Below, one piece after another: positions 31,924-43,100 of a DNA stretch of 64,000 nucleotides. The position numbers and the translations under genes are program-made. Source of the stretch: Ditylenchus dipsaci (lineage: Eukaryota > Nematoda > Chromadorea > Rhabditida > Anguinidae); NCBI GenBank assembly GCA_004194705.1, contig SADC01001204.1, positions 2,604,001 through 2,668,000 of the forward strand. The letters are read 5' to 3'. Position 1 is the first letter of the stretch. Every line of letters begins with the position of its first letter. Under the pieces are notes generated by a model. It did not search any database and was not told the DNA's origin. It saw only the letters and a list, made by a program, of their open reading frames with translations.

Positions 31924-34785
31924 CTGGAATAACAAATCGTTTTGGAACATATAGCAGAGAATACCGGTCTGGAAATAATTCAACCTAGAAAAATAAACTT
32001 CAAAGTATTTGTTTGCAGAAATGTTTTGGATTTTTAATTTTGAAAAAAGTGCTTCAAAAATCGACCTAAATTACAAAGAAGAAATTACACATTTTTTAAG
32101 ATGTTAAAAAAACTTCGCTAAAATTTAGACGGATATCTGAGCTAAAGTCAGAGAAGTGACTAAGAAATCCCGTATTTATTCTATGGGACCTAATTTTCAA
32201 GCCCCTCGGGCCTCACTAGGGACTGGGGCTTATTTTTTTATCTTGAGTAAAGCCTTATTATTAAGTAAGGTTTTATTGGAGACTAGCGCCTTATTAGAGA
32301 CTGGGGCCTTATTTTTTCCACTCACCTTCGGGAGTGGGGCTATATTAGAGACTGAGCGAATTATAGAAACTGGTGCCTATTTGGAATGAATAGGGTATAT
32401 ATTGTTTAATCAGCACTTTTATGATACAGTCGAATTTCGATTTAAGGACACCCCAAAAGTTCGTTCCCGCTATGGTCCGACACTTTTTTAGCCGATTTTT
32501 GAAATTTTTACCAGTTTTGTTTCGACAGTCTGGTCGCATGGATTCCGATTTGCCGATCGTTTTTAATAACTAAATGATTTTACTACTCAAACAGCAAAAC
32601 CTCGATTTAAGGACAGACTTTTCAAAAATACATGTCCTTAAATCGAGGTTTTGCTTTTTGAGTACAGTCAACTTCTTTATAAGCTACACTCTATATAGCT
32701 ACACCTCCTTATAAGCTACACCTGAGTCCGGTCCAAAATGGGGTATGTTCCGTATAATATACTCCCTATATAAGCTACACCTCTCTATAAGCTACATCTA
32801 GGATCGGTCGTGACGTGTAGCTTACGTAACTGAGTTGTGGACTTGACGTAACTTTTTTCTAGAGAAGTTTGACTGTTGTAAATTATTTAGTTATTAAAAA
32901 CAATCGGCAAACTAGAATCCTTGCGATATTTGCAACCAGACTGTCAAAACAAAACTGGTAAAAAATTTCAAAAATCGGGTTAAAAAAAGTGTCGGACCCA
33001 AGGTGGGAACGAACTTTTTGAAGTGTCCTTAAATCGAGAGTCGACTGTACTTACATCCTTTTCATTTCTCTGCAGAGGTCTTTCCAAACCACATTTAGTT
33101 CCATTGACCAGTCTCTGAGTGTTTTATCTTTTATGCGTCCAACTGTTTGGTCTTTCTATCCAGTCACGTAGTTGGCAGCTTAATTCTCATTCATTTCAAA
33201 CTAATTTTGTTATTAAAAAACTCTTTTACCCTTTTAATTCAGTGTTTTCACTGTCGAAATTTTCATCGATAAATTGTGTGACCTCGTCCTTGTTCATATC
33301 AGCCACCGACAAATTAAGTGGAAACTTTTTGTTAACTTATCCAAAACTACGACAGCATCATATTTTAATGGTTTGTCTACAAAAGTTTTAGAATCGTGAT
33401 GCCTGTCAAATAATGGGCCATAGCACTTTGTAAGATCCTTCCTGAACAATAAATGAACGAGTTGCCACAGACAGATGTATCACACATTTCCACCACTTTA
33501 TCCTAAAGTTCTTTACTTATTTTTTTTCAACCTTTAAAAAATTAAAATATCTAGTATACTTTAAGCTGGTCAACTACGGAAATTTTGTCGTTTTTGGTAA
33601 TATCGTTTCCAGCTATGTCGTTTCTAGACTGAAATCCTATCAAAAGTTTGATAAAAACAATTTTTAGCTGCACAAAAGTAACATATAGGTAAAAAATCGC
33701 TTATTTTTGAGCTCATATTATTTTTGACCACTTAACAACAGAAAGTCCGTTTGTATATATATAGCGTTTCTTCAGAATTTGATTCTGATCATTTCTACAC
33801 CGATCAGTATTCCGAAAAAAAGTTATTTTTTGTGTGAAATTTTTGTATTTGAGGTCGGACGCAGGGTGCACAGATGTCCTGCTTTAGCAGAATTTCCTGC
33901 TTTTTGCTTTCAAATCCTGCTTTTTGCTTTTAAAAAAGCAGGAATTTTCGCACATCTCACATCATTTTATAACAGTATTCCTGCTTTTTGTAGATTTTTG
34001 GTTTAAATTCCTGCTTTTTGGAAACAAAATCCTGCTTTTGTGATTTTTGATCTGTGCACCCTGGTCGGACGTATCTCAGTTATGACTTGACTTAAAACTT
34101 TTTTCTACTAGCCATATTCAGCGTGCTCGATTTACTTATACAACTACCTTAGAATTCAAACTCAGCGTCGAATTTAAATTCCGCTCAGACAATGAACACT
34201 CAAAACTACTTTTTTTTAAAGTTTTTTCACATTAAATGCTTATTGTCTTGAGCGGAATATTAAATTTGACACTGAGTTTAAAATGAAAGGGTAGTTTTAC
34301 AGATCTGATGTCAGAATTGGTTAACATAGTAAAAAATAACTGAGATACGTCAAACCTAAAATGCAAAAAATTTCACACAAAAAGAACTTTTTTTCAGAAG
34401 ACTGATCGGTGCAGAAATTATCAGAATTAAATTCTGAACAAAACGCAATATTTGTAACGAACGGCCTTTTCAATTTAAAAGTACACTAGCTCAAATTCAA
34501 TATGGTCAAGAATATTTTATCAGTATGTCTTTTTTCCTTCTTTTCCTTCCAGCCTTAGGTTTGAAGGCTGTTCCAGTTTATTTGTAAAACTTTTTGTACA
34601 AAACTTATTTCTCAAAATACCTGAGATTGCGGTCTCCACTTCTGATCTGCTTCATTAAGATCAAAAATAAGGGGCTTGGCAAAATTTTGATTTTCAGTTC
34701 CATTTATAACAAAAGAATAACAGTAAGTAATCAACAGGCTAGCAAAATATACAAAGAAAAGAAGGTTGCTTCTATAGAGCAACAT
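31924..34785 (-). CDS. secreted trehalase (glycoside hydrolase family 37), 5' part
   Basis: Exons on the complement: 34621-34785, 33230-33502, 33055-33178 and 31924-31984. The first starts at ATG 34785 with a signal peptide (MLLYRSNLLFFVYFASLLIT) and ends in phase 0. The second encodes VEMCDTSVCGNSFIYCSGRI and the trehalase hallmark DSKTFVDKPLKYDAVVVLDK, then MNKDEVTQFIDENFDSENTE. The third gives RIKDKTLRDWSMELNVVWKD, the fourth VELFPDRYSLLYVPKRFVIP. Trehalase splits trehalose to glucose, a main sugar of nematodes. The frame is broken about six times, each by one missing base (33415-33417, 33326-33330, three near 33130-33172, 33057-33058), yet splice phases fit. The catalytic exons that should follow the VP.....PG exon were not found to the left. 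Either they lie beyond a large intron or scaffold error, or the gene is truncated. The big introns contain a palindrome with a nested hAT element and a chassis-1 MITE. Confidence 0.85.
32427..33047. mobile_element. palindromic MITE, chassis-1 family, TTTAAGGACACC tip, with nested insertion
   Basis: Outer ends read CAGTCGAATTTCGATTTAAG and its complement; the centre repeats CCTCGATTTAAGGACAG. A second element of about 210 bp (32665-32875), with CAGTCAACTTCTTTATAAGC ends and repeated TATAAGCTACACCTC units, is inserted in its right half. The right end lies seven bases from a trehalase splice donor. Confidence 0.75.
33765..34450. repeat. long palindrome in the first trehalase intron
   Basis: The arms share TTCAGAATTTGATTCTGATC, CACCGATCAGT, TTTGTGTGAAATTTTT and GAATTCAAACTCAGCGTCG with their complements, for about 240 bases each. 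The left arm is interrupted by the hAT-like element at 33862-34063. Confidence 0.7.
33862..34063. mobile_element. small hAT-type MITE with exact 8-bp target duplication
   Basis: The ends are CAGGGTGCACAGAT and ATCTGTGCACCCTG. GTCGGACG is present directly before (33854-33861) and directly after (34064-34071). The interior is made of TCCTGCTTTTTGCTTT direct repeats. Confidence 0.88.
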
Positions 34786-35375
34786 AAAATTTGCGCGCAA
34801 ATTAGGCCATTTTTCACAATATGTTGAAAATGGACTTAAAATATTTGAAAAATTATTATAACTTATATGTTTCTTGTTGACAAAAGCAGTTTATAATACG
34901 TTTTCTTACGTCTGAACCTAAATTGTTTGGCGAAGGAAATCGATTGCTTTGGTTGTACTTGTACTTTTTATTATGTGATCATTAACCAACTTCTCATCAG
35001 ACTTGCTTCCTTAATTTTTTTTATAATTGCTTGATTGAGCGCATAAGGACTGAACGGTGTAATAAATTACATTTTTATTTTTGATATGTGAACAACATCA
35101 CAATTTTAGTTGAAAAAAAAACACTAATAGGCCTGAGACTAAAGATTGCGCTGATAATTTTATCTCAAATTAAGTCCTCAAATTTGAAAAAACATTTATT
35201 TTAAAAATATAAAAAAATATTGTACATTTAATTATTAAATGTCTATGTATTAGTTAAAAATAATAATTCGGTATTTTTCACTAGGTTCAGCATTACTTCA
35301 AGCAGATTCAAACACGTCTATCTGAAAAAATTCACTATAAATTTTTTATCATGCATCGTCAAAACTTAAGAGACG

Positions 35376-35625
35376 TACCGTATTTTTTCTAATAAGTCGA
35401 CATGTAGGCTTATTTTTGGATGCCCGAAATCGGAAAAATTGGGGTCGATCTCGAGATTTTTAGGTGAAAATGAAAAATCGAAAAAGCGGAATCAGTGCAG
35501 TTCGTGAGAACTAAGAAAACGCGAAAAACTGATATGAAATATTCACTCTTGGCTGAAAATATAGGCCCTTTAAGTCAAAGTGTCGGCTTACTGGGGCATG
35601 TCGGCTTTTAGGAGGAAATACGGTA
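35376..35625. mobile_element. MITE with TACCGTATTTTTTC ends
   Basis: The ends are TACCGTATTTTTTCTAATAA and GGAGGAAATACGGTA. The second motif, GTCGACATG / CATGTCGGC, is also inverted. Same terminal group as 37025, 44365, 62827 and 63067. Confidence 0.65.
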
Positions 35626-35829
35626 ATCTGTAATTTGGAGGTTTTTGTGGCACAGATATTTGTTCGAATTTTATTTCAACACACATGGTATATAGCAAGC
35701 AACTCCAAATTTAAAGCTGAGCAATATGTTCTCAGGTGTCAACATAAATTTGTGATGAAAATTTGGCTCTATTCTACAACGTGGAAGGAGAGGGTGTTTT
35801 GGACTTGGTCCCACAGTTATTTTTTAGGA

Positions 35830-36000
35830 CTTTTTAGGCTTTAGGCTCAGGCAAGCGTAGGCCAGCGTATGTTAGGACGAACTCAAAATATGTTTAGAGG
35901 TCCATCCTTCGATACGCTGGCCTGCCCCTCCGTAAATTTTAGTAAAAAAAATCACATAAAAAAACAACAGGGGAACCAAGGCAAAAAACCCGCCATTGTG
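35830..36000. repeat. GGCCAGCGTATGTTAGGACG element
   Basis: TAGGCCAGCGTATGTTAGGA is followed by a decayed inverse (GATACGCTGGCCTG) and then CAACAGGGGAACCAAGGC. The same block recurs at 24770-24840, 29740-29930, 31465-31530 and 46920-47130. Confidence 0.6.
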
Positions 36001-36210
36001 GAATAGGGCCGAAAAGTTTGAGTTAGGGGACTGATTTATAAAAACATATTGCTCATATTGGAATCAATTAATATATAACATATGAGGCAGAAAAAATCGA
36101 AAAAATGGTAGTGCCACAAAAACCTAGATTATGCCTCTTCTGAATAAATCGCTGTTACCTTTTTTAACAAAAACCGTTTTCACACGCAGATGTTCCACAA
36201 TCTTCACCAC

Positions 36211-36383
36211 TCAGACATTTTGTTTGTCAGCAGGGGGACGTTTACAAATGCAATGCGTATCTACGCATTGACATCCAAATGGGCATTGACACAAATCCTT
36301 GCACTGCTCATCATTATCACATACAGATTGAGCAAAATGTGTGGAGCAACCAGCAGACATAGAACAATTAGGAAGAAGTGCAT
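36211..36383 (-). CDS. small secreted cysteine-rich peptide
   Basis: Starting at ATG 36383 the frame encodes a signal peptide (MHFFLIVLCLLVA). After one missing base at 36343-36344 (CC where CCC restores the frame) comes a mature region with eight cysteines in about 30 residues (VCDNDEQCKDLCQCPFGCQC, THCICKR), ending in TGA at 36211. The predicted precursor is about 57 residues. Cys spacing is C-x5-C-x3-C-x-C-x3-C-x-C-x4-C-x-C. Such peptides are usually disulfide-knotted and secreted; roles range from protease inhibition to defence, and I cannot assign one. A TTTAATTTAG acceptor lies about 15 bases upstream of the ATG. No homolog was recognised. Confidence 0.6.
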
Positions 36384-37024
36384 TTTAACTAAAACCTAAA
36401 TTAAAATAAAAAAAATGAATCTTTACTGAAATATATCTGCCTATGCGGCCCTATTGACCCTTAGAAGCCTTAATTTTAGCTTGGACCCTCACGTTTTTTT
36501 TCTTAAAAATACATTGGCCACCTGTCTATATCAATTATGATGATAGTGAATTGTGGTGATCAGGGTGATTATGGTCAGCACAATCACCTCAACCATGATC
36601 AACCATCACTTTCAAACAATAGGCCGACAAGGCATTTTTCAATAAAAAACAACAGATGGGAACAATCTAAAACTATTGCCTACTTAAGGTCAATCGGGCT
36701 CACATGCATATGGTACAAGTTAATTTTATAAACAGTTTATTGAGTAAGCTTGACATTGAACCACCATGCAACCTGATAAGCTCAACTTCAAATTTCTACC
36801 TAATTTTGTCAATAATATTTTAAAATTATTTTTTTCGTGCATTTCCGATTCGAAGTTTATGTATTAGTCAATATAGAACACAACAAAGGTGTAGAGCAAC
36901 GAAAATTTTCTCACTAGTCTGATCTGACAGTGTCTATCTCAAAAACGTTTCTTTTGTAAAATAACTGTAAAAAGAATTTTCAGGTGACTACAAAACTCAA
37001 TTTTTTATAAGTCAAAACTTGCAA

Positions 37025-37266
37025 TACCGTATAACCTCTATTAAACGGGTACCCTACAGTTAACGTTTTTCAAATTTGCTTTGCTTTTTTAACCCCAATA
37101 TTGTTTATTTTTCGAAATGGACGACCACTCATTTTGCAGAGCTTTACAAACTCTACAAAATGACTGGTCGTCTGTTTCGAAAATAAACAATATTAGGGTT
37201 AAAAAAGAAAAGCAAATTTGAAAACGTTAACTGTAGGGGTGCCCGTTTATTAGAGGTTATACGGTA
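37025..37266. mobile_element. palindromic MITE with TACCGTATAACCTCTATTAA ends
   Basis: The ends are mirrored as TTATTAGAGGTTATACGGTA. The arms continue through ACAGTTAACGTTTT and CCAATATTGTTTATTTT with their complements, to a loop near 37140. Confidence 0.8.
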
Positions 37267-37309
37267 TGTGTGTTCTGAAGTTTTGAAAAGGCAGTTGAGT
37301 GAAAAAAAG

Positions 37310-37435
37310 ACATTTCGACATTTCGTTCCGTTTTGTTATATTTCGTTTTGGCGCATTTCGATTTGGCAAATTTCGTTTTGGCAATTTCGTTTTGGCAAAT
37401 TCGTATTGGCAAATTTCGTTTTTGGCAAGTTTCCC
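37310..37435. repeat. TTTCGTTTTGGCAAA tandem repeat
   Basis: About six units of 14-16 bases follow each other, likely one end of a repeat-ended element; the opposite end was not found. Confidence 0.65.
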
Positions 37436-39418
37436 CCAGCCATTTCGACTATTTCACGGGGAAAGGGCGGAATTGCGAACTAAAAATTTAGAAAAAATTA
37501 TATTTGCCCAAACAAGTACAATTTGGTTATTTTTCGTCAAAAATGCTATTTTATATAGTGCTTGTTGATTTTAGAGCACCGTACAAAAAAATTCGATGTA
37601 AAACCAAAAATGAAAAAGATTTCGAGTCCCGGAAAATTTAGAAACGCTTTAAAAAGTACAGTTCGACACTCCGGAAAAGGGTCATTTTATCCAGTGCTTA
37701 TTCCCATTTTAAAGCGAAAAAAAATTCAAAAATAAAAAATTGGGTCTCCAAGAAGGACCAATCATTTAAAAGAGACTTTTCGGTATACTGTGCTGAGATG
37801 ATGTTGGGTCGACATGTAGGAGCACTTAAAAAAGTGGATTTGGAAAAGGGTGGTATATACAAGAAGCGCTGACAAACTTACGTTAAACCGAACATAAATC
37901 GAATGTCCAAGAGAACTAAATTTTTTATTTTAGCGCTGCATTTTATAAGTTTAGCAATAAAGAAAGTTTCAATGGTATGTTATTTCAGACAAGAATTTAC
38001 GAAAAAATTGCTGTTTTAAATATAATAAAAGCGAAATGTTCTCTTGTACTTGAGAAAAATACATTTAGAAGAAAACTTTTTCAAGCAAATTTGTATCTTT
38101 AGTGTTGCCGATATTTTTTGGTAACAATTTAAAGCTCTAGAAATGCACTTTGTGAAAAAGCTTCGTAAAGTGCATTTGCCCTTCTTTTAACTTAGATTTC
38201 TTGAAAATTATGACTTTTGTATATTTAACTGTAAGCTGTTTTAAATTTGTTCTCTCATATTTTTTTTCTGCTTTTATAGCTGATTCAAAAAGTATATGCC
38301 CATTTTAACTGACTGAGCTAATATCAGGAAGGTAGCCAGATTTTTCAGATGAACTTTGTAGAAGTAACATTACGCGAAAAATTCCGCAATAAAATAAAAC
38401 ACAGTCAAACATCGATTTAGCGATACTTAAGGCAAAACTTACAAAACGAATTTCAAATTTATAGTGAGTTATAGACTTAGATTTAAGTTTCATAAGCAAA
38501 TCGACCATGTTGAACACGATTCCGGCGTCAGAATTTACAAATTGCTGAGCGTGGTATAAGTTTTAAGCTGAAAATGCTTTTTAGTTGTTCAAATTCCTAA
38601 ACTAAAATGGCCGTTTTCTCTGCTGCTGGACGGTTTTTTTCAAAATTTTTCGGCCGTGTTCTAGTATTTTTCATGCTCTACAGAATAAGCTGAACTCTCT
38701 ATGTATTAATAAGACAACGAGGCATACCAACCCAAAAAACTCCCTCTGAAAAATTAGGATTTTCGCACAAAAATGGCTCTGGCGCGATTATTTTCCAAAC
38801 ACACACAGCAAACTTTACGCTCATTATAAAGAGCAGAGAATTCTGATAAAAAATAATCATGGTGTGTTCGGGTGGGATTGCAAAATGAGCGAGATATAGG
38901 CAAAAGAAGAACTTTTTTGCAAAAGGCGTTAGGTACACTTGTCTTAGGTCACTTTCGAGTGATTACTGTATCATATATTTTCATTGTTTTTAGGGCCAAA
39001 AAATCACTTCTGGATATAAATCGAAGGGAATATCTCGCCATTTTATATCGATGAATTTAAGCAAAGCGTAAAAAACGCCAAATGAAACTATGCTAAACAA
39101 CCAAGGCTAAACTATAGTGTGATTTTTCAAAATCATGACATTACTGGTTCAAAGCGGTAGCTGACCCTTAATATTTACTTTTTTCCATTTTTTCACCATT
39201 ATGTTTACCATTATCTTCTGAACCAAAACATACTTTTAGTACACTCCGTCTTTTCAACAATAAACAGCCACCTTTATAGAGATCACATCCATTTAAAAAA
39301 GAAAAAATGACTCTTCATTTCAAAAAACTGTTGCAGTTTTGTACTTATAATTGGAGACCGGCATTTTCCCTTTGGCGATGTTGCGATGTGATCTTTTTTA
39401 GCCGAAATATTTGCGTGC
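37436..39418. other. AT-rich spacer, no clear gene
   Basis: Short frames on the minus strand at 38305-38517 and 38699-38938 contain hydrophobic stretches that could be decayed receptor exons, but no motif supports this. Confidence 0.3.
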
Positions 39419-39713
39419 GATCCGACTCTCGATTTAACATACACCCAAAAAGTTCGTTCCCGCCTAGGGTCCGACACTTTTTTAACTCACTTTTCGACAT
39501 TTTTTTACTTATTCTGTTTTGACAGTCTGGTCCCAAATATCGCGAGGATTTCGACTTTGCGATCGTTTTTCAGAATCATAAAATATTTACATCTAAAAAA
39601 GCAAAATCTCGATTTAACATACGCCTGTTTTGGATTTAGGCGTATGTTTAAAAACGTGTCGGACCCTAGGCGGGAACGAACTTTTTGGTGTATGTTAAAT
39701 CGAGAGTCGACTG
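39419..39713. mobile_element. palindromic MITE, chassis-1 family, AACATACACC tip (right half deleted)
   Basis: Same tip variant as 1718-2245. The left half is complete, the centre reads CTCGATTTAACATACGCC, and the right half is reduced to the core and the end. Confidence 0.75.
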
Positions 39714-40129
39714 TATATTCAATTTATTCATATCCAGACAACACCAATCACATCAAAAATTCTAATGAACACTAATAAAAGAATTTGAAAAACGCATAAA
39801 CAAGCATAGATGCCTTTGTAATAAAAAATTGCAAAAAGAATGTAGGATATCAGCAAAAAAATAACCAACTAGTTCGTAGATTGATGCTATTTAAGAACCT
39901 TAACTTTAGATTCTGAAGTTAAGAATGTCGACTTTGGCGTTATGCAATTTTTTATTTTAAACGAGTTTGCAAAAAAAGTTTGTGATGTCTTGACAAATTG
40001 CGATGCGATGTTGCGATGTTTTCATAATCATGCGTGCGATGTTACGATGCGATGTTTGGGTCCAAACTCGCTGCGTGCTGTGCGATGTTTGCGATGTTAA
40101 CATCGCATCGTGCAGGTCTCTACTTATAA

Positions 40130-43100
40130 TTAATTGTCTTTGCTGTTATATTTTATTATTCTTTTTCTTAAAAAATAATTAGGGTGCAAATTTGCTATTT
40201 TTCTTTTTGTAAAAGTCTGCCTATATGGCTTGACGACAATAATAGTGATTAATGGATTAAAGACTGGAATCCAGTGCGTAGTTGCCGTCAGAAACACTGA
40301 TAAGTAAGCATCATTCCTTTCTTTGCTATTCAAAATTGAAACAATAGTGCCTACGATACTAACGAAACCTGTTATCAGAGGAAGAATTGCCTAAAACATT
40401 GAAAATAGATTTTTTATTACAGTCGAACCTCGCTATAGTGGCACCCCCAAAGTTCGTTCCCGCCTAGGGTCCGACACTTTTTTTAACCCAATTTTCGAAA
40501 TATTTTATCGATTCTGTTATGACAGTCTGGTCGCAAACATCGTGAGGATTCCGATTTTGCCGATCGTTTTTCAAAACCTAATATTTTTGGCTCTAAAAGA
40601 CCAAAACCCGCTAACCCGGCACCCTTTTTAAAAATATGGTGCCGGGTTAGCGGGGTTTTGGTTTTTTAGAGCAAAAATATTAGGTTTTTGAAAAACGATC
40701 GGCAAAATCGGAATCCTCACGATATTTGCTATCAGACTTTCTGAATACTGCTTGTTTTCGAAAAGAAAAACAAGCAGTATTCAGAAAATCTCAAGACATA
40801 GACTTCTTATTTTCAGGCTAAATACCCCAAGCTAAAAAAAAGTACCACTTTTCCAGTCACTTGCAAACTCTGAAAGTCTGTATTTCTGCGGGGTAAATGG
40901 ATATCGAAATTCTGAGGGAAGGATCACTGTATGCATATCGTAAGTAATTTAGAAAAAAACGTTTAAGTACCGTATGGTCCAATTCGCCCCGAGTTGTTTT
41001 TGGCCATAACTTTTTTATTTCGCAGCATTTTTCCGAGATCTTTTTTTGTTCGAAAGAACAGTGGTTGAACAAACTTTTGGCATATAAACCGCTTAAATTG
41101 TGTCTAGAAAAAAGTTATGGCTTGTTGAAAATTACCCCATTTTCCGCTCGAAAACGGTCATTTTGCACTAATTTTAAGCAATTTTTGACTGAACCGAACA
41201 CAAATTAACAATATGAATGGAATGAAAACACATGCATAACAATGTTTATTGAATCAAGTGAATTAAACAACTGACAAGACACCAAGTAACCAATAATTTC
41301 ACTCATAAGACTGTTCGACACTTTTCCTTGAACTTCAATGCATTTCTGGAGACGTTTCTTGTAGGCATCAATTGAGCGATCAATCATTTCTTGCGGCATT
41401 TCGTCAAAAACATGCTGAATTTTTGCCTGAAGATCCTCTAAATTTGTCGGCTGTGTTCTGTAAACGATCGACTTGACATAGCCCAGAGGAAGAAGTCGCA
41501 AGGAGCAGATCCGGAGAATAAGGAGGCCTTTTGTTGCTCCGTCTGGCGGCCTAGCATGTCTTCCGAACTTTCTTCTGTACTCGATTTGGACAGGCTTTGG
41601 CTTCCCATGCTTTGAATACCAGATGACACTCCAGACTTTCTGCTCGATCGAGTAATCGATATGCCTAAAAACAGTTGTTTTAAACATTCAAAAAATGACC
41701 GTTTTCGAGCGGAAAATGGGGTAATTTTCAACAAGCCATAACTTTTTCTCTAGACCACAAATTTAAGCGGTTTATATGCTAAAAGTTTGTTCAACCACTG
41801 TTCTTTCGAACAAAAAAAGATCTCGGAAAAATGCTGCGAAATAAAAAAGTTATGGCCAAAACAACTCGGGGGCGAATTCGGACATACGGTATAACTTGAA
41901 TACAGCGTTGCCAAAGTGATTCTTCTAATTTTAGCAATCTTAAATTTTTTATAACGGGAATTTGTAAAACTGCTGTTTGCGTCTAATTGGAATTGATAGG
42001 AAAAGTTTGTTTTGGTTTATGATGACAAGAGGCTAGAAAAAAGTGATTAGCGGGATTTCTAATTTGCGGCCAGAATAAAGTAATTAGCGGCAAAAACGAG
42101 TAATTAGCGGCCAAAAAAAAGTACCGTCCTTTTGAAAAGTATGTAGTCAAACCTCGATAATTCGCCACCCCAAAAAGTTTGTTCCCGCCTAGGGTCCGAC
42201 ACTTTTTTACCCGAATTCTGAACATTTTTCCTAGTTCTGTTTTGACAGTGTGGTCGCAAATACCGTGAAGATTCCGATTTTGCCGATCGTATTTCAGAAT
42301 TATAAATTTTTTTGTCTAAAAAAGCAAACCTCAATAAACCGCCTCCCTTTTTCAAAAATAGGGTGACGGTTTATCGAGGTTTTGCTTTTTTAGACAATAA
42401 TTTTTCATAATTCTGAAAAACGATCGGCAAAATCGGAATCCTCACGGTATTTGCGACCACACTGTAAAAACAGAACTAGCAAAAATGTTCAGAATTTTGG
42501 GTAAAAAAGTGTCGGACCCTAGGCGGGAACGAACTTTTTTTGGTGGCGAATCATCGAGGTTTGACTGTAAGATCTAGAGACTGAAATAAGTAGAAATTTT
42601 ACAAATTAGTACGTTTGAGAGCCCTGTGTAAGGCAAATTACTTAATCACCTGTAAAATTAAAATCAAAGTCATCTGTATATCATTCTCAGCTTTCTTGAG
42701 TGCTTGTGCTTCTTGATAACATTTCTGGTTTTAAATCCACTTACAAATATAAAAACATAGCACATAACACCAAATAGTATGGAGTATATAGTGTTGAAAA
42801 GATGTAAAACAGAGCCCTTAAAAGGTTATGTAGGATACCGTGTAACCTCTGTCAATCAACCTCCCCCTCCCATCTTTTTGACTAGGATTTCAGAGTTAAG
42901 GTTATTTTTAATTTACAATTTCGAAATTTTTCAGAGGTTGAAAATTAATCCCTCATAGGGTTTGGCACAGGTTATACGGCATGAATTTTTTGTTTTTTCT
43001 GGCGATTTTCTTATAGGGCGCTCACAATGAGATGTCGATGTCGAAGTCGGATGTCGAAGTAGGATGTCGAAGTCGGTAGTGAGGTCAGGGTGCTCACAAT

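Noticed and set aside
32156..32389. 77-codon plus-strand frame with repeated LLETGAL-type units
   Set aside because: The DNA is a TTATTGGAGACTGGGGCC-type repeat beside a MITE; the peptide pattern follows from the repeat.
40968..41891. Active mariner transposon
   Set aside because: The transposase joins its N-terminal helix-turn-helix almost directly to its C-terminus, with a frame break, so the DDE catalytic core is missing.
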